From assembly GCF_003331055.1 (NCBI RefSeq), contig NZ_PUQD01000036.1, positions 1 through 49,266 of the forward strand: a stretch of 49,266 bases of DNA, written 5' to 3'. Made by a program: the position numbers and the translations under genes. Below are positions 37,666-46,761 of the stretch, in pieces; positions within the stretch are counted from its first letter, which is position 1; the number at the start of each line of letters is the position of its first letter. This stretch comes from Pseudomonas sp. AFG_SD02_1510_Pfu_092 (GTDB lineage Bacteria; Pseudomonadota; Gammaproteobacteria; Pseudomonadales; Pseudomonadaceae). The notes under the pieces are model-generated. The model did no database searches. It was given only the letters and a program-made list of their open reading frames with translations, and had not been told where the DNA came from.

Positions 37666-38637
37666 ATGCAAATTGCCCTGGCCCCCATGGAGGGGCTGGT
37701 CGACAACATCCTGCGCGACGTGCTGACCCGCGTGGGCGGTATCGACTGGTGCGTCACCGAATTCATTCGCGTGTGCGACCGCCTGCTGCCGCCTTCCTCG
37801 TTCGACAAACTGGCGCCCGAGCTGCGCCAGGGCGCGCGGACCGCCGCCGGGGTGCCCATGCGTGTGCAGTTGCTGGGCTCGGACCCGGTGTGCCTGGCGG
37901 AAAATGCCGCACTGGCCTGCGAGCTGGGGGCGCCGGTGATCGACCTGAACTTCGGCTGCCCGGCCAAGACCGTGAACAAGTCGCGCGGTGGCGCGGTGCT
38001 GCTCAAGGAACCTGAGCTGTTGCACGCCATCGTGCGCGAAGTGCGCCGCGCCGTGCCGGCGAACATCCCGGTCACCGCCAAGATGCGCCTGGGTTTCGAC
38101 AGCCCGGATGGCGCGCTGGAGTGTGCCACGGCACTGGCCGAAGGCGGCTCGGCGCACCTGGTGGTGCATGCACGGACCAAGGTCGAGGGCTACAAGCCGC
38201 CGGCCCACTGGGAATGGGTGGCGCGGGTGCAGGATGTGGTCAAGGTGCCGGTGTTCGCCAATGGCGAGATCTGGACGGTGGATGACTGGCGGCGTTGCCG
38301 TGAGGTCAGTGGCGCTGAACACATCATGCTCGGGCGTGGGTTGGTCTCGCGCCCTGATCTGGGCTTGCAGATTGCCGCCGCGCGGGACGGGCGGGCTTAT
38401 CAGCCGCTGAGCTGGGACGACCTGCTGCCCTTGCTGCGCGAGTTCTGGCGCCAGGCCCAGGCCAAGCTGTCGCCGCGTTATGCGCCAGGGCGGATGAAGC
38501 AGTGGCTGGCGATGCTGACGCGCAGTTATCCCGAGGCGGTGGTGTTGTTCGCCGAGTTGCGCCGGGAAGACGACTGCGCACGGATCAGCCGCTTGCTGGT
38601 GGTTGCGCCGCAGGCCCAGGCGGCTTGTGTAGCGTGA
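37666..38637 (+). CDS. dusC: tRNA-dihydrouridine(16) synthase DusC
   Basis: An FMN-dependent enzyme reducing U16 of tRNA. It has 323 residues. [16 protein letters not shown] is the DusC-type N-terminus (other Dus families read APMAGVTD). [20 protein letters not shown] holds the catalytic Cys near residue 103. [17 protein letters not shown] and FANGEIW are FMN- and tRNA-binding blocks. It has its own upstream gap and is followed by a REP pair. Confidence 0.93.
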   Translation: MQIALAPMEGLVDNILRDVLTRVGGIDWCVTEFIRVCDRLLPPSSFDKLAPELRQGARTAAGVPMRVQLLGSDPVCLAENAALACELGAPVIDLNFGCPAKTVNKSRGGAVLLKEPELLHAIVREVRRAVPANIPVTAKMRLGFDSPDGALECATALAEGGSAHLVVHARTKVEGYKPPAHWEWVARVQDVVKVPVFANGEIWTVDDWRRCREVSGAEHIMLGRGLVSRPDLGLQIAAARDGRAYQPLSWDDLLPLLREFWRQAQAKLSPRYAPGRMKQWLAMLTRSYPEAVVLFAELRREDDCARISRLLVVAPQAQAACVA

Positions 38638-38639
38638 TC

Positions 38640-38734
38640 CGGCCCTTTCGCGGGTGAACCCGCTCCCACGGGGGGCTTCCAAACCTTGGGGCCTGTGTAG
38701 TGCCTGTGGGAGCGGGTTTACCCGCGAAGAGGCC
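38640..38734. repeat. inverted pair of REP elements
   Basis: REPs at 38640-38672 and 38702-38734 in opposite orientation, between dusC and the ibpA promoter. Confidence 0.87.
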
Positions 38735-38774
38735 ATCAAACCAAAAGCTGATTTCAGATTTTTTTTGCTTGCCC

Positions 38775-38800
38775 CTTGAAAGCATTTCCCTCGGCCATAT
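38775..38800 (+). promoter_or_regulatory. sigma-32 (RpoH) promoter of ibpA
   Basis: CTTGAAA (38775-38781), 11 bases, GGCCATAT (38793-38800) matches the heat-shock consensus CTTGAAA-N11-16-CCCCATNT at all -35 positions and six of eight -10 positions. Confidence 0.82.
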
Positions 38801-38808
38801 CTCTTCAG

Positions 38809-38870
38809 TACGCGATGCCGAAGTCGGGTCGCGTAATGACTTACTTGCTGATTCTCAGGAGTTTATGACC
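38809..38870 (+). promoter_or_regulatory. ROSE-type RNA thermometer in ibpA leader
   Basis: A first hairpin TACGCGA/TCGCGTA (38809-38835) is followed by a second (38843-38863). In the second, TTGCTGA pairs with TCAGGAG across a TTC loop, with a G opposite a G (38847 and 38859). This masks the AGGAG ribosome-binding site. That G-G in a UUGCU:AGGA helix is the signature of ROSE thermometers, which melt at heat-shock temperature. Confidence 0.82.
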
Positions 38871-39314
38871 ATGACTACTGCTTTCTCTCTCGCTCCGCTG
38901 TTCCGCCACTCCGTTGGTTTCGACCGTTTCAACGACCTGTTCGAATCCGCGGCACGTAACGAGGCCGGTAGCAGCTACCCGCCCTACAACGTGGAAAAGC
39001 ATGGCGATGACCACTACCGCATCGTGGTAGCCGCAGCCGGCTTCCGCGAGCAGGACCTCGACCTGCAAGTCGAGAAGGGTGTCCTGACCGTGTCGGGTGG
39101 CAAGCGCGACAACGAGGGCGCTGAAGTGACCTACCTGCATCAGGGTATCGCCCAGCGCGCCTTCAAACTGTCGTTCCGCCTGGCCGACCACATCGAAGTC
39201 AAGGCCGCCGACCTGGCCAACGGCCTGCTCAGCATCGACCTGCTGCGCATCGTGCCGGAAGAAGCCAAGGCCAAACGCATCCCGATCAACGGCGACAAGC
39301 CAGCGCTGAACTGA
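38871..39314 (+). CDS. ibpA: small heat shock protein IbpA (Hsp20)
   Basis: A 147-residue Hsp20 chaperone holding unfolded proteins at inclusion bodies. The alpha-crystallin domain spans about 35-125: YPPYNVEKHGDDHYRIVVAAAG, VEKGVLTVSGGK and the GLLSIDLLRIVPEE strand. It lacks a clear IxI-like C-terminal tail beyond KRIPING. ATG at 38871 sits 9 bases after AGGAG; ATG at 38865 is too close to it. Expression should be controlled by sigma-32 and by the RNA thermometer. Confidence 0.95.
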   Translation: MTTAFSLAPLFRHSVGFDRFNDLFESAARNEAGSSYPPYNVEKHGDDHYRIVVAAAGFREQDLDLQVEKGVLTVSGGKRDNEGAEVTYLHQGIAQRAFKLSFRLADHIEVKAADLANGLLSIDLLRIVPEEAKAKRIPINGDKPALN

Positions 39315-39330
39315 TCGCGATGATCTGAAG

Positions 39331-39356
39331 AAGGGCACCCTCGGGTGCCCTTTTTT
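39331..39356. terminator. rho-independent terminator after ibpA
   Basis: AAGGGCACCC-TCG-GGTGCCCTT followed by TTTT. It also faces the PAS-GGDEF-EAL gene ending at 39371. Confidence 0.92.
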
Positions 39357-39370
39357 GTGGGCGCAGCGGG

Positions 39371-42300
39371 TCAGTAATCTGCCGGCGCCTCCAGCAACAT
39401 CTGCCGAAACTCCGGCAGCGGCAGCGGCCGGCTGTGCAGGTAGCCCTGGTACAGGTGGCACCCCAGTCGCTCGAGGAATTCCAGCTGTTCGGTCAGTTCC
39501 ACCCCTTCGGCAATCACCGCCAGGTCCAGGCTGCGGGCCATGGCGACGATGGCGCGGACGATTTCGGCGTCGTTGGGGTCCACCGGGGCATCGCGCACGA
39601 AGGTCTGGTCGATCTTCAACGCATCCACCGGCAGGCGTTTCAGGTAGGTCAGCGAGGAATAGCCGGTGCCAAAATCATCCATGGCAAAGCTGACCCCGTA
39701 GCGCTTCAACTCGCGCATCTTGCTGATGGTGTCTTCCAGGTTCTGGATGACGATGCCTTCGGTAATCTCCAGCTTGAGCATCTGCCGCGGCAAGCGGTAA
39801 TCGTCCAGGCTGCGCAGCACTCGCCCGACAAAGTCGTTCTGGCGGAACTGCCGTGGGCTGATGTTGACGCACAGGCTGAAACTGTCGGCGTCGATCAGCC
39901 CGTCGCTGAGCATGCGCGCACAGGCATCGCAAGCTTCGTCGAGGAGCCAGCTGCCAACTTCAAGGATCAGACCGCTTTCTTCCAGTACCTGGATAAACTG
40001 CGCGGGTGGCTGCTGGCCCAGTTGCGGGTGGTGCCAGCGCAGCAGCACCTCGGCGCCGACGATGCGGTTGTCACGGGCATCCACCTGCGGCTGAAAATGC
40101 AGCGCCAGTTCGCCACGGGCCAGGGCCAGGCGCAGGTCGTTTTCCATGCGCAGGCGCTCGCTGGCGGCCTTCTGCATGGTGGTATGGAACAGTTGGGTGG
40201 TGTTGCGCCCGGAATCCTTGGCCCGGTACAGGGCGATATCGGCCCGCTTGAGCAGGTCGGCCGGGGTCGCGCCGTGGTCGGGGATCAGCGCGACGCCGAT
40301 GCTCGGGGTTACCTGCAGGCGCTGGCCGTCCAGCGACATCGGCTCGGCCAGCAGCTCGCGCAGGGTGTCGGCCAACTCGCGAACCTTTTCTTCGACCAGC
40401 TCGCGGCTGCCTTCCAGGCCGCTGAGCAACACCACGAACTCGTCGCCGCCCAGGCGCGCCACGGTGTCTTCCAGGCGCACGCTGGCTTCCAGGCGCGCGG
40501 TGATGATCTTCAGTACCGTGTCACCCACCGGGTGGCCCAGCGAATCGTTGATGTGCTTGAAGTGGTCGAGGTCGAGAAACAGCAGGGCACCGCGCAGGTT
40601 GTGGCGCTTGAGCAGGGCGATCTGCTGGCTCAGGCGGTCCATCAGCAGGGCGCGGTTGGGCAGGTTGGTCAGCGGGTCGTGGTAGGCCAGGTGGCGAATC
40701 TGCGCCTGGGCGTTCTTCAGCAGGCTGACATCGCGGGCGGTCAGCAGCAGGCAGTCGACCTCGTTGAGCGTGATCGGCTCCACCGACACCTCCACGGTCA
40801 GAATGTCGCCACGTTTGTTGCGCCCGAGCATTTCGCGGTGGTGCACCCGGCCACGCTCGCGCAGCTCGTTGAGCAGCGCGCTGCGCTGCTTGTCGTCGGC
40901 CCAGATACCAATCTCGTACACCGTGTGGCCGACCACCTCGGCGGCGCTGTAACCGGTCAGGCGGCAGAAGCCGTCGTTTATCTCCAGGTAACGGCCGCTG
41001 TGGCGTTCGGTGATGGTGATGGCGTCGGGGCTGGAGTGGAAGGCCTTGGCGAACTTCTCTTCGCTGGACTTCAGTGCCGCCTCGGCACGCTGCTGCTGGG
41101 TGATGTCGCGCAGGGTGGTGACACTGCAGGGCTGGTCATCGACGGTGATCAGGCGGCTGGAAATCACGCAGGTCAGCGGTGCGCCATTGCGGTGGTTGAC
41201 TACCACCGCGACATTGCTCAGGGCTTGCTCGCGGATCACCCGCTCGATGCGTTGCGCGCGCTCCACCGACTCGGCCCACAGGCCGATCTCTTCTGCCGTG
41301 CGGCCGATCACCTGGTCGGTGCTCCAGCCGAAGGTCTGGGTGAATGCCGGGTTGATTTCGATGAACTGCCCGGTGTCCTGGCGGGTGACGCAGATCGGGT
41401 CGGGGCTGACCTGGAACAGGCTGGCGAATTTCTCTTCCGAGGCGCTCAGGCGCTGTTCGCGCTCCACCTGGTCGGTAATGTCGAGCAGGGTGCCGGCCAT
41501 GCGCAGCGGGTTGCCCTGCTCGTCACGGTACAGCCGGGCGCGGCTTTCGATATAGCGCGAGATGCCGTTTTCCAGCTGCACCCGGTAGGTGATCTGGTAG
41601 TTGCCGGCGGGCCCTTCGCGCAGGCTGCGGTAGGCCTGGCGCATGACATTGCGCTCCTGCTCGGGTACGCCTTCGAAAAATGCGTCGAACGATTCGTGAA
41701 AGGGAATGGGCGGCAGGCCGTGCAATTGCGCGGCGCGGGCCGAGCCGTAGAGCATGCCGCTGGGAATATGCCAGTCCCAGGTGCCCAGCTGGGCCGAGTC
41801 CAGCGCCAGGTCCAGGCGCTCCTGGCTGTCCTTCAGGGCTTGCTCGGCGCGCTTGCGCTCGGTGGTGTCGATGAAGGTGCTGAGCAGAAAGGTCACGCCT
41901 TCCAGCTCGATGCCCTGGGTGCAGAGAATGCCGTCATGCACCTTGCCGCTGGTGGCGCGGAACTGCACCTCGAGAATCAGCGGGCCGTTGTTGCTGCGGG
42001 TCGACTCCAGTAGTTGGTAACGCTGCTCGGGGTTGACCCACAGGCCCAGCTCCAGGCTGGTCTTGCCGATCACCTGGCTGCCTGGCCAGCCGAACATGTC
42101 TTCGAAGTGCTGGTTGACCTCGAAGATCATGCCGTCGTGGCGGCGAGTCAGCAAAATGGCGTTGGGGCTGAGGTGGAACAGCGTGGCGAAGCGCTTTTCC
42201 GAATTGATCAGCGCAGTTTCCCGCTCGCGCTGACGGGTGATCTCACGGATCACCCCGATCATCTGCGGCCGGCCCTGCAGGTCGTGGGTCAGGCTGCCGT

Positions 42301-42667
42301 TGATCTCCAGCCAGTGCAGGCTGCCGTCCGGCCAGCGGATGCGGTGGCGCATGGCTTTTTCTGCCGGTTCGCCGTTGACCACGGCCTGGAACAGCTGGCG
42401 GGTGCGGGCGCGGTCCTCCTCCGGCAGCAGGTCGAGGTAGTCGATATCGCCTGGCAGCGGTTTGTGCGGGTCGAAACCGAACAGCGCCTGGGTACCGCGC
42501 GACCAGCTCACCCGGCCGGTCTGGATATCCCACAACCAGGCGCCCAGCCGGGCCCCGTTGAGCGCGGCCAGCAGCTGCGGGGCGTTCTGCCAGGCCTGCT
42601 CCGACTCCTGAGGGTCGGCCGCCGGGATACGCGGCAGGCGCGGAAAGCGGTTTGCTGATTTGGGCAT
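39371..42667 (-). CDS. multi-PAS GGDEF-EAL signalling protein
   Basis: A 1098-residue cytoplasmic c-di-GMP protein with no membrane segments. Five PAS/PAC units cover about 35-645 (for example NGARLGAWLWDI, RFATLFHLSPNAILLT, KFAKAFHSSPDAITIT). The GGDEF domain is at about 655-820, with an intact GGDEF near 740 and an RLED inhibitory I-site five residues before it. The EAL domain is at about 840-1085; its signature reads EVL instead of EAL, but NISPRQF, KLEITEG, DDFGTGYSSL, KIDQTFV and AEGVE are intact, so both activities are possible. The ATG at 42667 is preferred; 42745 would overlap the LysR end. Confidence 0.9.
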   Translation of the reverse strand: MPKSANRFPRLPRIPAADPQESEQAWQNAPQLLAALNGARLGAWLWDIQTGRVSWSRGTQALFGFDPHKPLPGDIDYLDLLPEEDRARTRQLFQAVVNGEPAEKAMRHRIRWPDGSLHWLEINGSLTHDLQGRPQMIGVIREITRQRERETALINSEKRFATLFHLSPNAILLTRRHDGMIFEVNQHFEDMFGWPGSQVIGKTSLELGLWVNPEQRYQLLESTRSNNGPLILEVQFRATSGKVHDGILCTQGIELEGVTFLLSTFIDTTERKRAEQALKDSQERLDLALDSAQLGTWDWHIPSGMLYGSARAAQLHGLPPIPFHESFDAFFEGVPEQERNVMRQAYRSLREGPAGNYQITYRVQLENGISRYIESRARLYRDEQGNPLRMAGTLLDITDQVEREQRLSASEEKFASLFQVSPDPICVTRQDTGQFIEINPAFTQTFGWSTDQVIGRTAEEIGLWAESVERAQRIERVIREQALSNVAVVVNHRNGAPLTCVISSRLITVDDQPCSVTTLRDITQQQRAEAALKSSEEKFAKAFHSSPDAITITERHSGRYLEINDGFCRLTGYSAAEVVGHTVYEIGIWADDKQRSALLNELRERGRVHHREMLGRNKRGDILTVEVSVEPITLNEVDCLLLTARDVSLLKNAQAQIRHLAYHDPLTNLPNRALLMDRLSQQIALLKRHNLRGALLFLDLDHFKHINDSLGHPVGDTVLKIITARLEASVRLEDTVARLGGDEFVVLLSGLEGSRELVEEKVRELADTLRELLAEPMSLDGQRLQVTPSIGVALIPDHGATPADLLKRADIALYRAKDSGRNTTQLFHTTMQKAASERLRMENDLRLALARGELALHFQPQVDARDNRIVGAEVLLRWHHPQLGQQPPAQFIQVLEESGLILEVGSWLLDEACDACARMLSDGLIDADSFSLCVNISPRQFRQNDFVGRVLRSLDDYRLPRQMLKLEITEGIVIQNLEDTISKMRELKRYGVSFAMDDFGTGYSSLTYLKRLPVDALKIDQTFVRDAPVDPNDAEIVRAIVAMARSLDLAVIAEGVELTEQLEFLERLGCHLYQGYLHSRPLPLPEFRQMLLEAPADY

Positions 42668-42728
42668 CGGTACCAGACCTTTGGCGTATGACGCGTCCTT
42701 GGGGTGGAAATACCGGACTGACGACCGG

Positions 42729-43607
42729 TCAGGCGGGCCCTGCATGGCTGTCGAGCAAGGCCATGAACGCTTTGGCCGCGTTCGATAGCGTACGCTCCGT
42801 GTGCAAAATGTAGCCTAGCTGGCGCGACAGCTGTATGCCCGGCAAGGCGATGGGTGCAACCTGTTCGTCGAGCATGGTGCGCGGCAGCACGCTCCAGGCC
42901 AGGCCGATCGACACCATCATCTTGATGGTTTCCAGGTAGTTGGTGCTCATGGCGATGTTCGGCGTCAGGCCCTGGCTTTCGAACAGGCGCTGGACAATAT
43001 GGTGGGTAAAGGTGTTGCCGCCGGGGAACACGGCCGGGTGGCGGGCGACGTCGGCCAGGCTGACCGCGTGATTGTTGGCCAGCGGGTGCTCGGGGGCGGC
43101 GACGAAGTCCAGGGCGTCGTCCCATACCGGCACCGCCTGGACCAGGTGGTGTGGCTCTGGCGCCAGGGTGATCACGGCAATCTCGGCGCGGCCATGCAGA
43201 ATCTCGTCGTAGGCCTGTTCCGAATCCATGAACTGAATATCCAGCGCCACGGCCGGGTGCTGGCGGGTAAAGGCCCGTAACAACGGGGGCAGGCGGTGCA
43301 GGCCGATGTGATGGCTGGTGGCCAGGGTCAGGCGACCGCTCACTTCCCCGCTCAGATTGGTCAATGCGCGGCGTGTATCATCGAGCACATTGAGAATCTG
43401 GTAAGCCCGTGGCAGCAGGGCGCGCCCAGCCTCGGTCAAGGTCACCTCGCGGCCCAGGCGGTCGAACAGGCGCACATCCAGCTGCTGCTCCAGGCCGGCG
43501 ATGCGTTTGCTGATGGCGGGCTGGGTCAGGAACAGGCGTTCAGCTGCTCCGGAAAAACTTCCCGTTTCAGCGATGGCGATGAAGGCACTAAGGTTGGCGA
43601 GATCCAT
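42729..43607 (-). CDS. LysR-family transcriptional regulator
   Basis: A 292-residue LTTR. The N-terminal HTH is LTQPAISKRIAGLEQQLDVRLFDR (about 30-53), and the effector domain spans about 90-290. It is divergent from leuC, which makes it a candidate regulator of leucine genes, though the effector (for example 2-isopropylmalate) is not shown. ATG at 43607 gives the usual MDLANLSAFIAIAETGSFS. The GGDEF-EAL gene lies 61 bases downstream on the same strand. Confidence 0.88.
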   Translation of the reverse strand: MDLANLSAFIAIAETGSFSGAAERLFLTQPAISKRIAGLEQQLDVRLFDRLGREVTLTEAGRALLPRAYQILNVLDDTRRALTNLSGEVSGRLTLATSHHIGLHRLPPLLRAFTRQHPAVALDIQFMDSEQAYDEILHGRAEIAVITLAPEPHHLVQAVPVWDDALDFVAAPEHPLANNHAVSLADVARHPAVFPGGNTFTHHIVQRLFESQGLTPNIAMSTNYLETIKMMVSIGLAWSVLPRTMLDEQVAPIALPGIQLSRQLGYILHTERTLSNAAKAFMALLDSHAGPA

Positions 43608-43652
43608 GGGTTTGCATTCCTTTGGGTTATCCAAAGTATAAAAATTATGAAT

Positions 43653-43665
43653 TTGAGTTATTCAA
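43653..43665. promoter_or_regulatory. candidate LysR box between lysR and leuC
   Basis: TTGAGTTATTCAA fits T-N11-A with TTGA/TCAA arms and sits in the AT-rich divergent promoter region, 86 bases before leuC. Confidence 0.5.
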
Positions 43666-43738
43666 TCTATCGCCATAGCATCGTCCGTACAAGCCAAGGG
43701 GTCTTTGGCATAGAAAGACGCTGATGAGGAACAGTCTG

Positions 43739-45172
43739 ATGGCTGGCAAAACGCTCTACGACAAACTCTGGGAAGCCCATGAGGTCAAGCGCCGTGATGA
43801 CGGCTCGTCCTTGATCTACATCGACCGCCACATCATCCACGAAGTGACGTCGCCCCAGGCCTTCGAAGGCCTGCGCCTGGCCAAGCGCAAACCGTGGCGC
43901 ATCGACGCCAACATCGCCACACCGGACCACAACGTGCCGACCACGCCAGAGCGCAAGGGCGGTATCGAGGCCATCGCCGACGAGGTGTCGCGCCTGCAGG
44001 TGCAGACCCTCGACGAGAACTGTGACGAATACGGCATCGTCGAATTCAAGATGAACGACGAGCGCCAGGGCATCGTCCATGTCATCAGCCCGGAGCAGGG
44101 CGCCACCTTGCCTGGCATGACCGTGGTCTGCGGTGACTCGCACACCTCCACCCATGGCGCCTTCGGTGCCCTGGCCCACGGCATCGGCACTTCCGAGGTC
44201 GAGCACGTGCTCGCCACCCAGTGCTTGGTCGCCAAGAAGATGAAAAACATGCTGGTGCGCGTGGAAGGCCAATTGCCTGCCGGCGTTACCGCCAAGGACA
44301 TCGTGCTGGCCGTTATCGGCAAGATCGGCACCGCCGGTGGCAACGGCCACGCCATGGAATTCGCCGGTAGCGCCATTCGCGAATTGTCGATGGAAGGCCG
44401 CATGACCATCTGCAACATGTCCATCGAAGCCGGTGCCCGCGTCGGCCTGGTGGCCGTGGATGACACCACCGTTGCCTACGTCGAGGGCCGCCCGTACGCG
44501 CCGAAGGGCGCGCAGTGGAAGCAGGCGGTCGAAGCCTGGAAAGGCCTGGTTTCCGACGCTGATGCGGTGTTCGACACCGTGGTCGAGCTGGACGCTGCGC
44601 AGATCAAGCCGCAGGTCAGCTGGGGCACCTCGCCGGAGATGGTCCTGGCCGTCGACCAGCGCGTGCCGGACCCGGCTGCCGAGCCTGACCTGATCAAGCG
44701 TGGTTCGATCGAGCGTGCCCTCAAGTACATGGGCCTGGCCGCCAACCAGGCGATCACCGACATCAAGCTCGATCGCGTGTTCATTGGTTCGTGCACCAAC
44801 TCGCGCATCGAAGACCTGCGCGCCGCCGCGGCAATCGCCAAGGGCCGCAAGGTCGCTGCCAACGTCAAGCAGGCGCTGGTGGTCCCGGGCTCGGGCCTGG
44901 TCAAGGCCCAGGCCGAGCGTGAAGGCCTGGACAAGATTTTCCTCGAAGCCGGTTTCGAATGGCGTGAACCAGGCTGTTCGATGTGCCTGGCGATGAACCC
45001 GGACCGCCTGGAGAACGGCGAGCACTGCGCGTCCACCTCCAACCGCAACTTCGAAGGCCGCCAGGGCGCCGGTGGCCGTACCCACCTGGTCAGCCCGGCC
45101 ATGGCCGCCGCTGCCGCGGTGACCGGCCACTTCATCGATGTCCGCGAGTTGATCCAAGGGAGCGCAGCATGA
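43739..45172 (+). CDS. leuC: 3-isopropylmalate dehydratase large subunit
   Basis: LeuC and LeuD isomerise 2- to 3-isopropylmalate in leucine synthesis. It has 477 residues. The [4Fe-4S] Cys ligands are in [11 protein letters not shown] and in [11 protein letters not shown] (CxxC). [13 protein letters not shown] and the C-terminal [10 protein letters not shown] are typical. GAGGA sits 8 bases before the ATG at 43739; a possible upstream start is less well placed. It overlaps leuD by 4 bases. Confidence 0.97.
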   Translation: MAGKTLYDKLWEAHEVKRRDDGSSLIYIDRHIIHEVTSPQAFEGLRLAKRKPWRIDANIATPDHNVPTTPERKGGIEAIADEVSRLQVQTLDENCDEYGIVEFKMNDERQGIVHVISPEQGATLPGMTVVCGDSHTSTHGAFGALAHGIGTSEVEHVLATQCLVAKKMKNMLVRVEGQLPAGVTAKDIVLAVIGKIGTAGGNGHAMEFAGSAIRELSMEGRMTICNMSIEAGARVGLVAVDDTTVAYVEGRPYAPKGAQWKQAVEAWKGLVSDADAVFDTVVELDAAQIKPQVSWGTSPEMVLAVDQRVPDPAAEPDLIKRGSIERALKYMGLAANQAITDIKLDRVFIGSCTNSRIEDLRAAAAIAKGRKVAANVKQALVVPGSGLVKAQAEREGLDKIFLEAGFEWREPGCSMCLAMNPDRLENGEHCASTSNRNFEGRQGAGGRTHLVSPAMAAAAAVTGHFIDVRELIQGSAA

Positions 45173-45813
45173 AAGCCTTTACCCAGCACACTGGCCTCGT
45201 CGCGCCGTTGGACCGTGCCAACGTCGACACCGACCAGATCATCCCCAAGCAGTTCCTGAAGTCGATCAAGCGCACCGGCTTCGGCCCCAACCTGTTCGAC
45301 GAGTGGCGTTACCTGGATGTCGGCCAGCCCTACCAGGACAACAGCAAGCGCCCGCTGAACAAGGAGTTCGTGCTCAACCACGAGCGTTACCAGGGTGCCA
45401 GCGTGTTGCTGGCGCGTGAGAACTTCGGTTGCGGCTCCAGCCGCGAGCACGCCCCGTGGGCGCTGGACGAATACGGCTTCCGCAGCGTGATCGCACCCAG
45501 CTTTGCCGACATCTTCTTCAACAACAGCTTCAAGAACGGCTTGCTGCCGATCATCCTCAGCGATGAGGAAGTCGACGAGCTGTTCAAGCAGGTCGAAGCC
45601 AACCCGGGCTACCAGCTGGTCATCGACCTGCAGGCGCAGGCGGTGACCCGCCCGGATGGCAAGGTGCTGCACTTCGAGATCGATGCGTTTCGCAAGCATT
45701 GCCTGCTCAACGGCCTGGACGACATCGGCCTGACCTTGCAGGACAGCGATGCGATCAAGGCCTTCGAAGGCAAACACCGTGCAGCGCAGCCTTGGCTGTT
45801 CCGCGATGCCTGA
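45169..45813 (+). CDS. leuD: 3-isopropylmalate dehydratase small subunit
   Basis: A 214-residue swivel-domain subunit. [15 protein letters not shown] and [16 protein letters not shown] are family signatures. ATG at 45169 overlaps the leuC stop (ATGA), with GGGAG upstream. leuB is not next but comes after a methyltransferase. Confidence 0.97.
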   Translation: MKAFTQHTGLVAPLDRANVDTDQIIPKQFLKSIKRTGFGPNLFDEWRYLDVGQPYQDNSKRPLNKEFVLNHERYQGASVLLARENFGCGSSREHAPWALDEYGFRSVIAPSFADIFFNNSFKNGLLPIILSDEEVDELFKQVEANPGYQLVIDLQAQAVTRPDGKVLHFEIDAFRKHCLLNGLDDIGLTLQDSDAIKAFEGKHRAAQPWLFRDA

Positions 45814-45832
45814 AATGTGTAAGTGACAGTAT

Positions 45833-45912
45833 CGGCCTCTTCGCGGGCACGCCCGCTCCCACTCGGTTACTCGCTTTCTGTGGGAGCGGGCATACCCGCG
45901 AAAGGGCCGGTA
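45833..45912. repeat. inverted pair of REP elements
   Basis: Oppositely oriented REPs at 45833-45863 and 45878-45912 with a short, 14-base linker, between leuD and the methyltransferase gene. Confidence 0.85.
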
Positions 45913-45942
45913 CAGGCAGCAACAAACCAACAGGATCAAGAC

Positions 45943-46707
45943 ATGACCAGCACCCAGCACACCGATGTGGTCCAGCGCCAGTTCGGCGAACAGGCCAGCG
46001 CCTACCTCAGCAGCGCCGTGCACGCCCAGGGCAGTGAATTCGCCTTGCTGCAGGCCGAACTGGCAGGGCAGGGCGCTGCCCGCGTGCTGGACCTGGGCTG
46101 CGGTGCCGGGCATGTCAGTTTCCACGTCGCCCCACTGGTTGCCGAAGTGGTCGCCTACGACCTCTCGCAAGCCATGCTCGATGTGGTCGCCAGCGCCGCC
46201 GCCGAGCGCGGTCTGGCCAATATCAGCACCGAACGCGGCGCCGCCGAACGCCTGCCGTTCGCTGACGCCGCCTTCGACTTCGTCTTCAGCCGCTACTCGG
46301 CGCACCACTGGAGCGACCTGGGCCTGGCCCTGCGCGAAGTGCGTCGGGTGCTCAAGCCGGGTGGCGTGGCTGCTTTCATCGACGTCATGTCGCCGGGTAG
46401 CCCGCTGCTCGACACCTACCTGCAAACGGTCGAAGTGCTGCGCGACACCAGCCACGTGCGTGACTATTCTGCCGCCGAATGGCTGTGCCAGGTCAGCGAA
46501 GCCGGCCTGCACGTGCGCAGCCACACCCGCCAGCCGTTGCGCCTGGAGTTCGCCAGCTGGGTCGAGCGCATGCGTACCCCCGAGCCGATGCGCGTGGCCA
46601 TCCGCCAATTGCAGCAAGCCATGGGTGAAGAAGTACGGCAGTATTACCGCATCGAGGCCGACGGCTCGTTCAGCACCGATGTGCTGGTGTTGTGGGCCGA
46701 GCGTTAA
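45943..46707 (+). CDS. class I SAM-dependent methyltransferase
   Basis: A 254-residue methyltransferase. VLDLGCGAGHVSFH is SAM motif I (about 48-60), followed by the acidic AYDLSQAML and PFADAAFDFVFS with SARY-type YSAHHW. The fold resembles UbiE/BioC-like enzymes of the Methyltransf_11 group; the substrate is unknown. The gene lies between leuD and leuB, which suggests it could share the leucine operon's transcript, but that may be only positional. ATG at 45943 has CAGGATC upstream. Confidence 0.85.
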   Translation: MTSTQHTDVVQRQFGEQASAYLSSAVHAQGSEFALLQAELAGQGAARVLDLGCGAGHVSFHVAPLVAEVVAYDLSQAMLDVVASAAAERGLANISTERGAAERLPFADAAFDFVFSRYSAHHWSDLGLALREVRRVLKPGGVAAFIDVMSPGSPLLDTYLQTVEVLRDTSHVRDYSAAEWLCQVSEAGLHVRSHTRQPLRLEFASWVERMRTPEPMRVAIRQLQQAMGEEVRQYYRIEADGSFSTDVLVLWAER

Positions 46708-46717
46708 GAACTTTTCG

Positions 46718-46738
46718 GTGCGGCCCGCTTGGCCGCAC
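46718..46738 (+). other. GC-rich stem-loop before leuB
   Basis: GTGCGGCC-CGCTT-GGCCGCAC is a perfect 8-bp stem with a 5-base loop, 23 bases before the leuB ATG. It lacks a T run, so a role in mRNA stability or attenuation is only possible. Confidence 0.5.
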
Positions 46739-46761
46739 TGCGTGAATGAATAGAGGAAAGC

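Noticed and set aside
35809..38739. 976-codon open frame on the minus strand opposite TetR, hydrolase, thioesterase and dusC
   Set aside because: Antisense to four recognisable genes and made of low-complexity His/Gln/Arg sequence, typical of a shadow frame.
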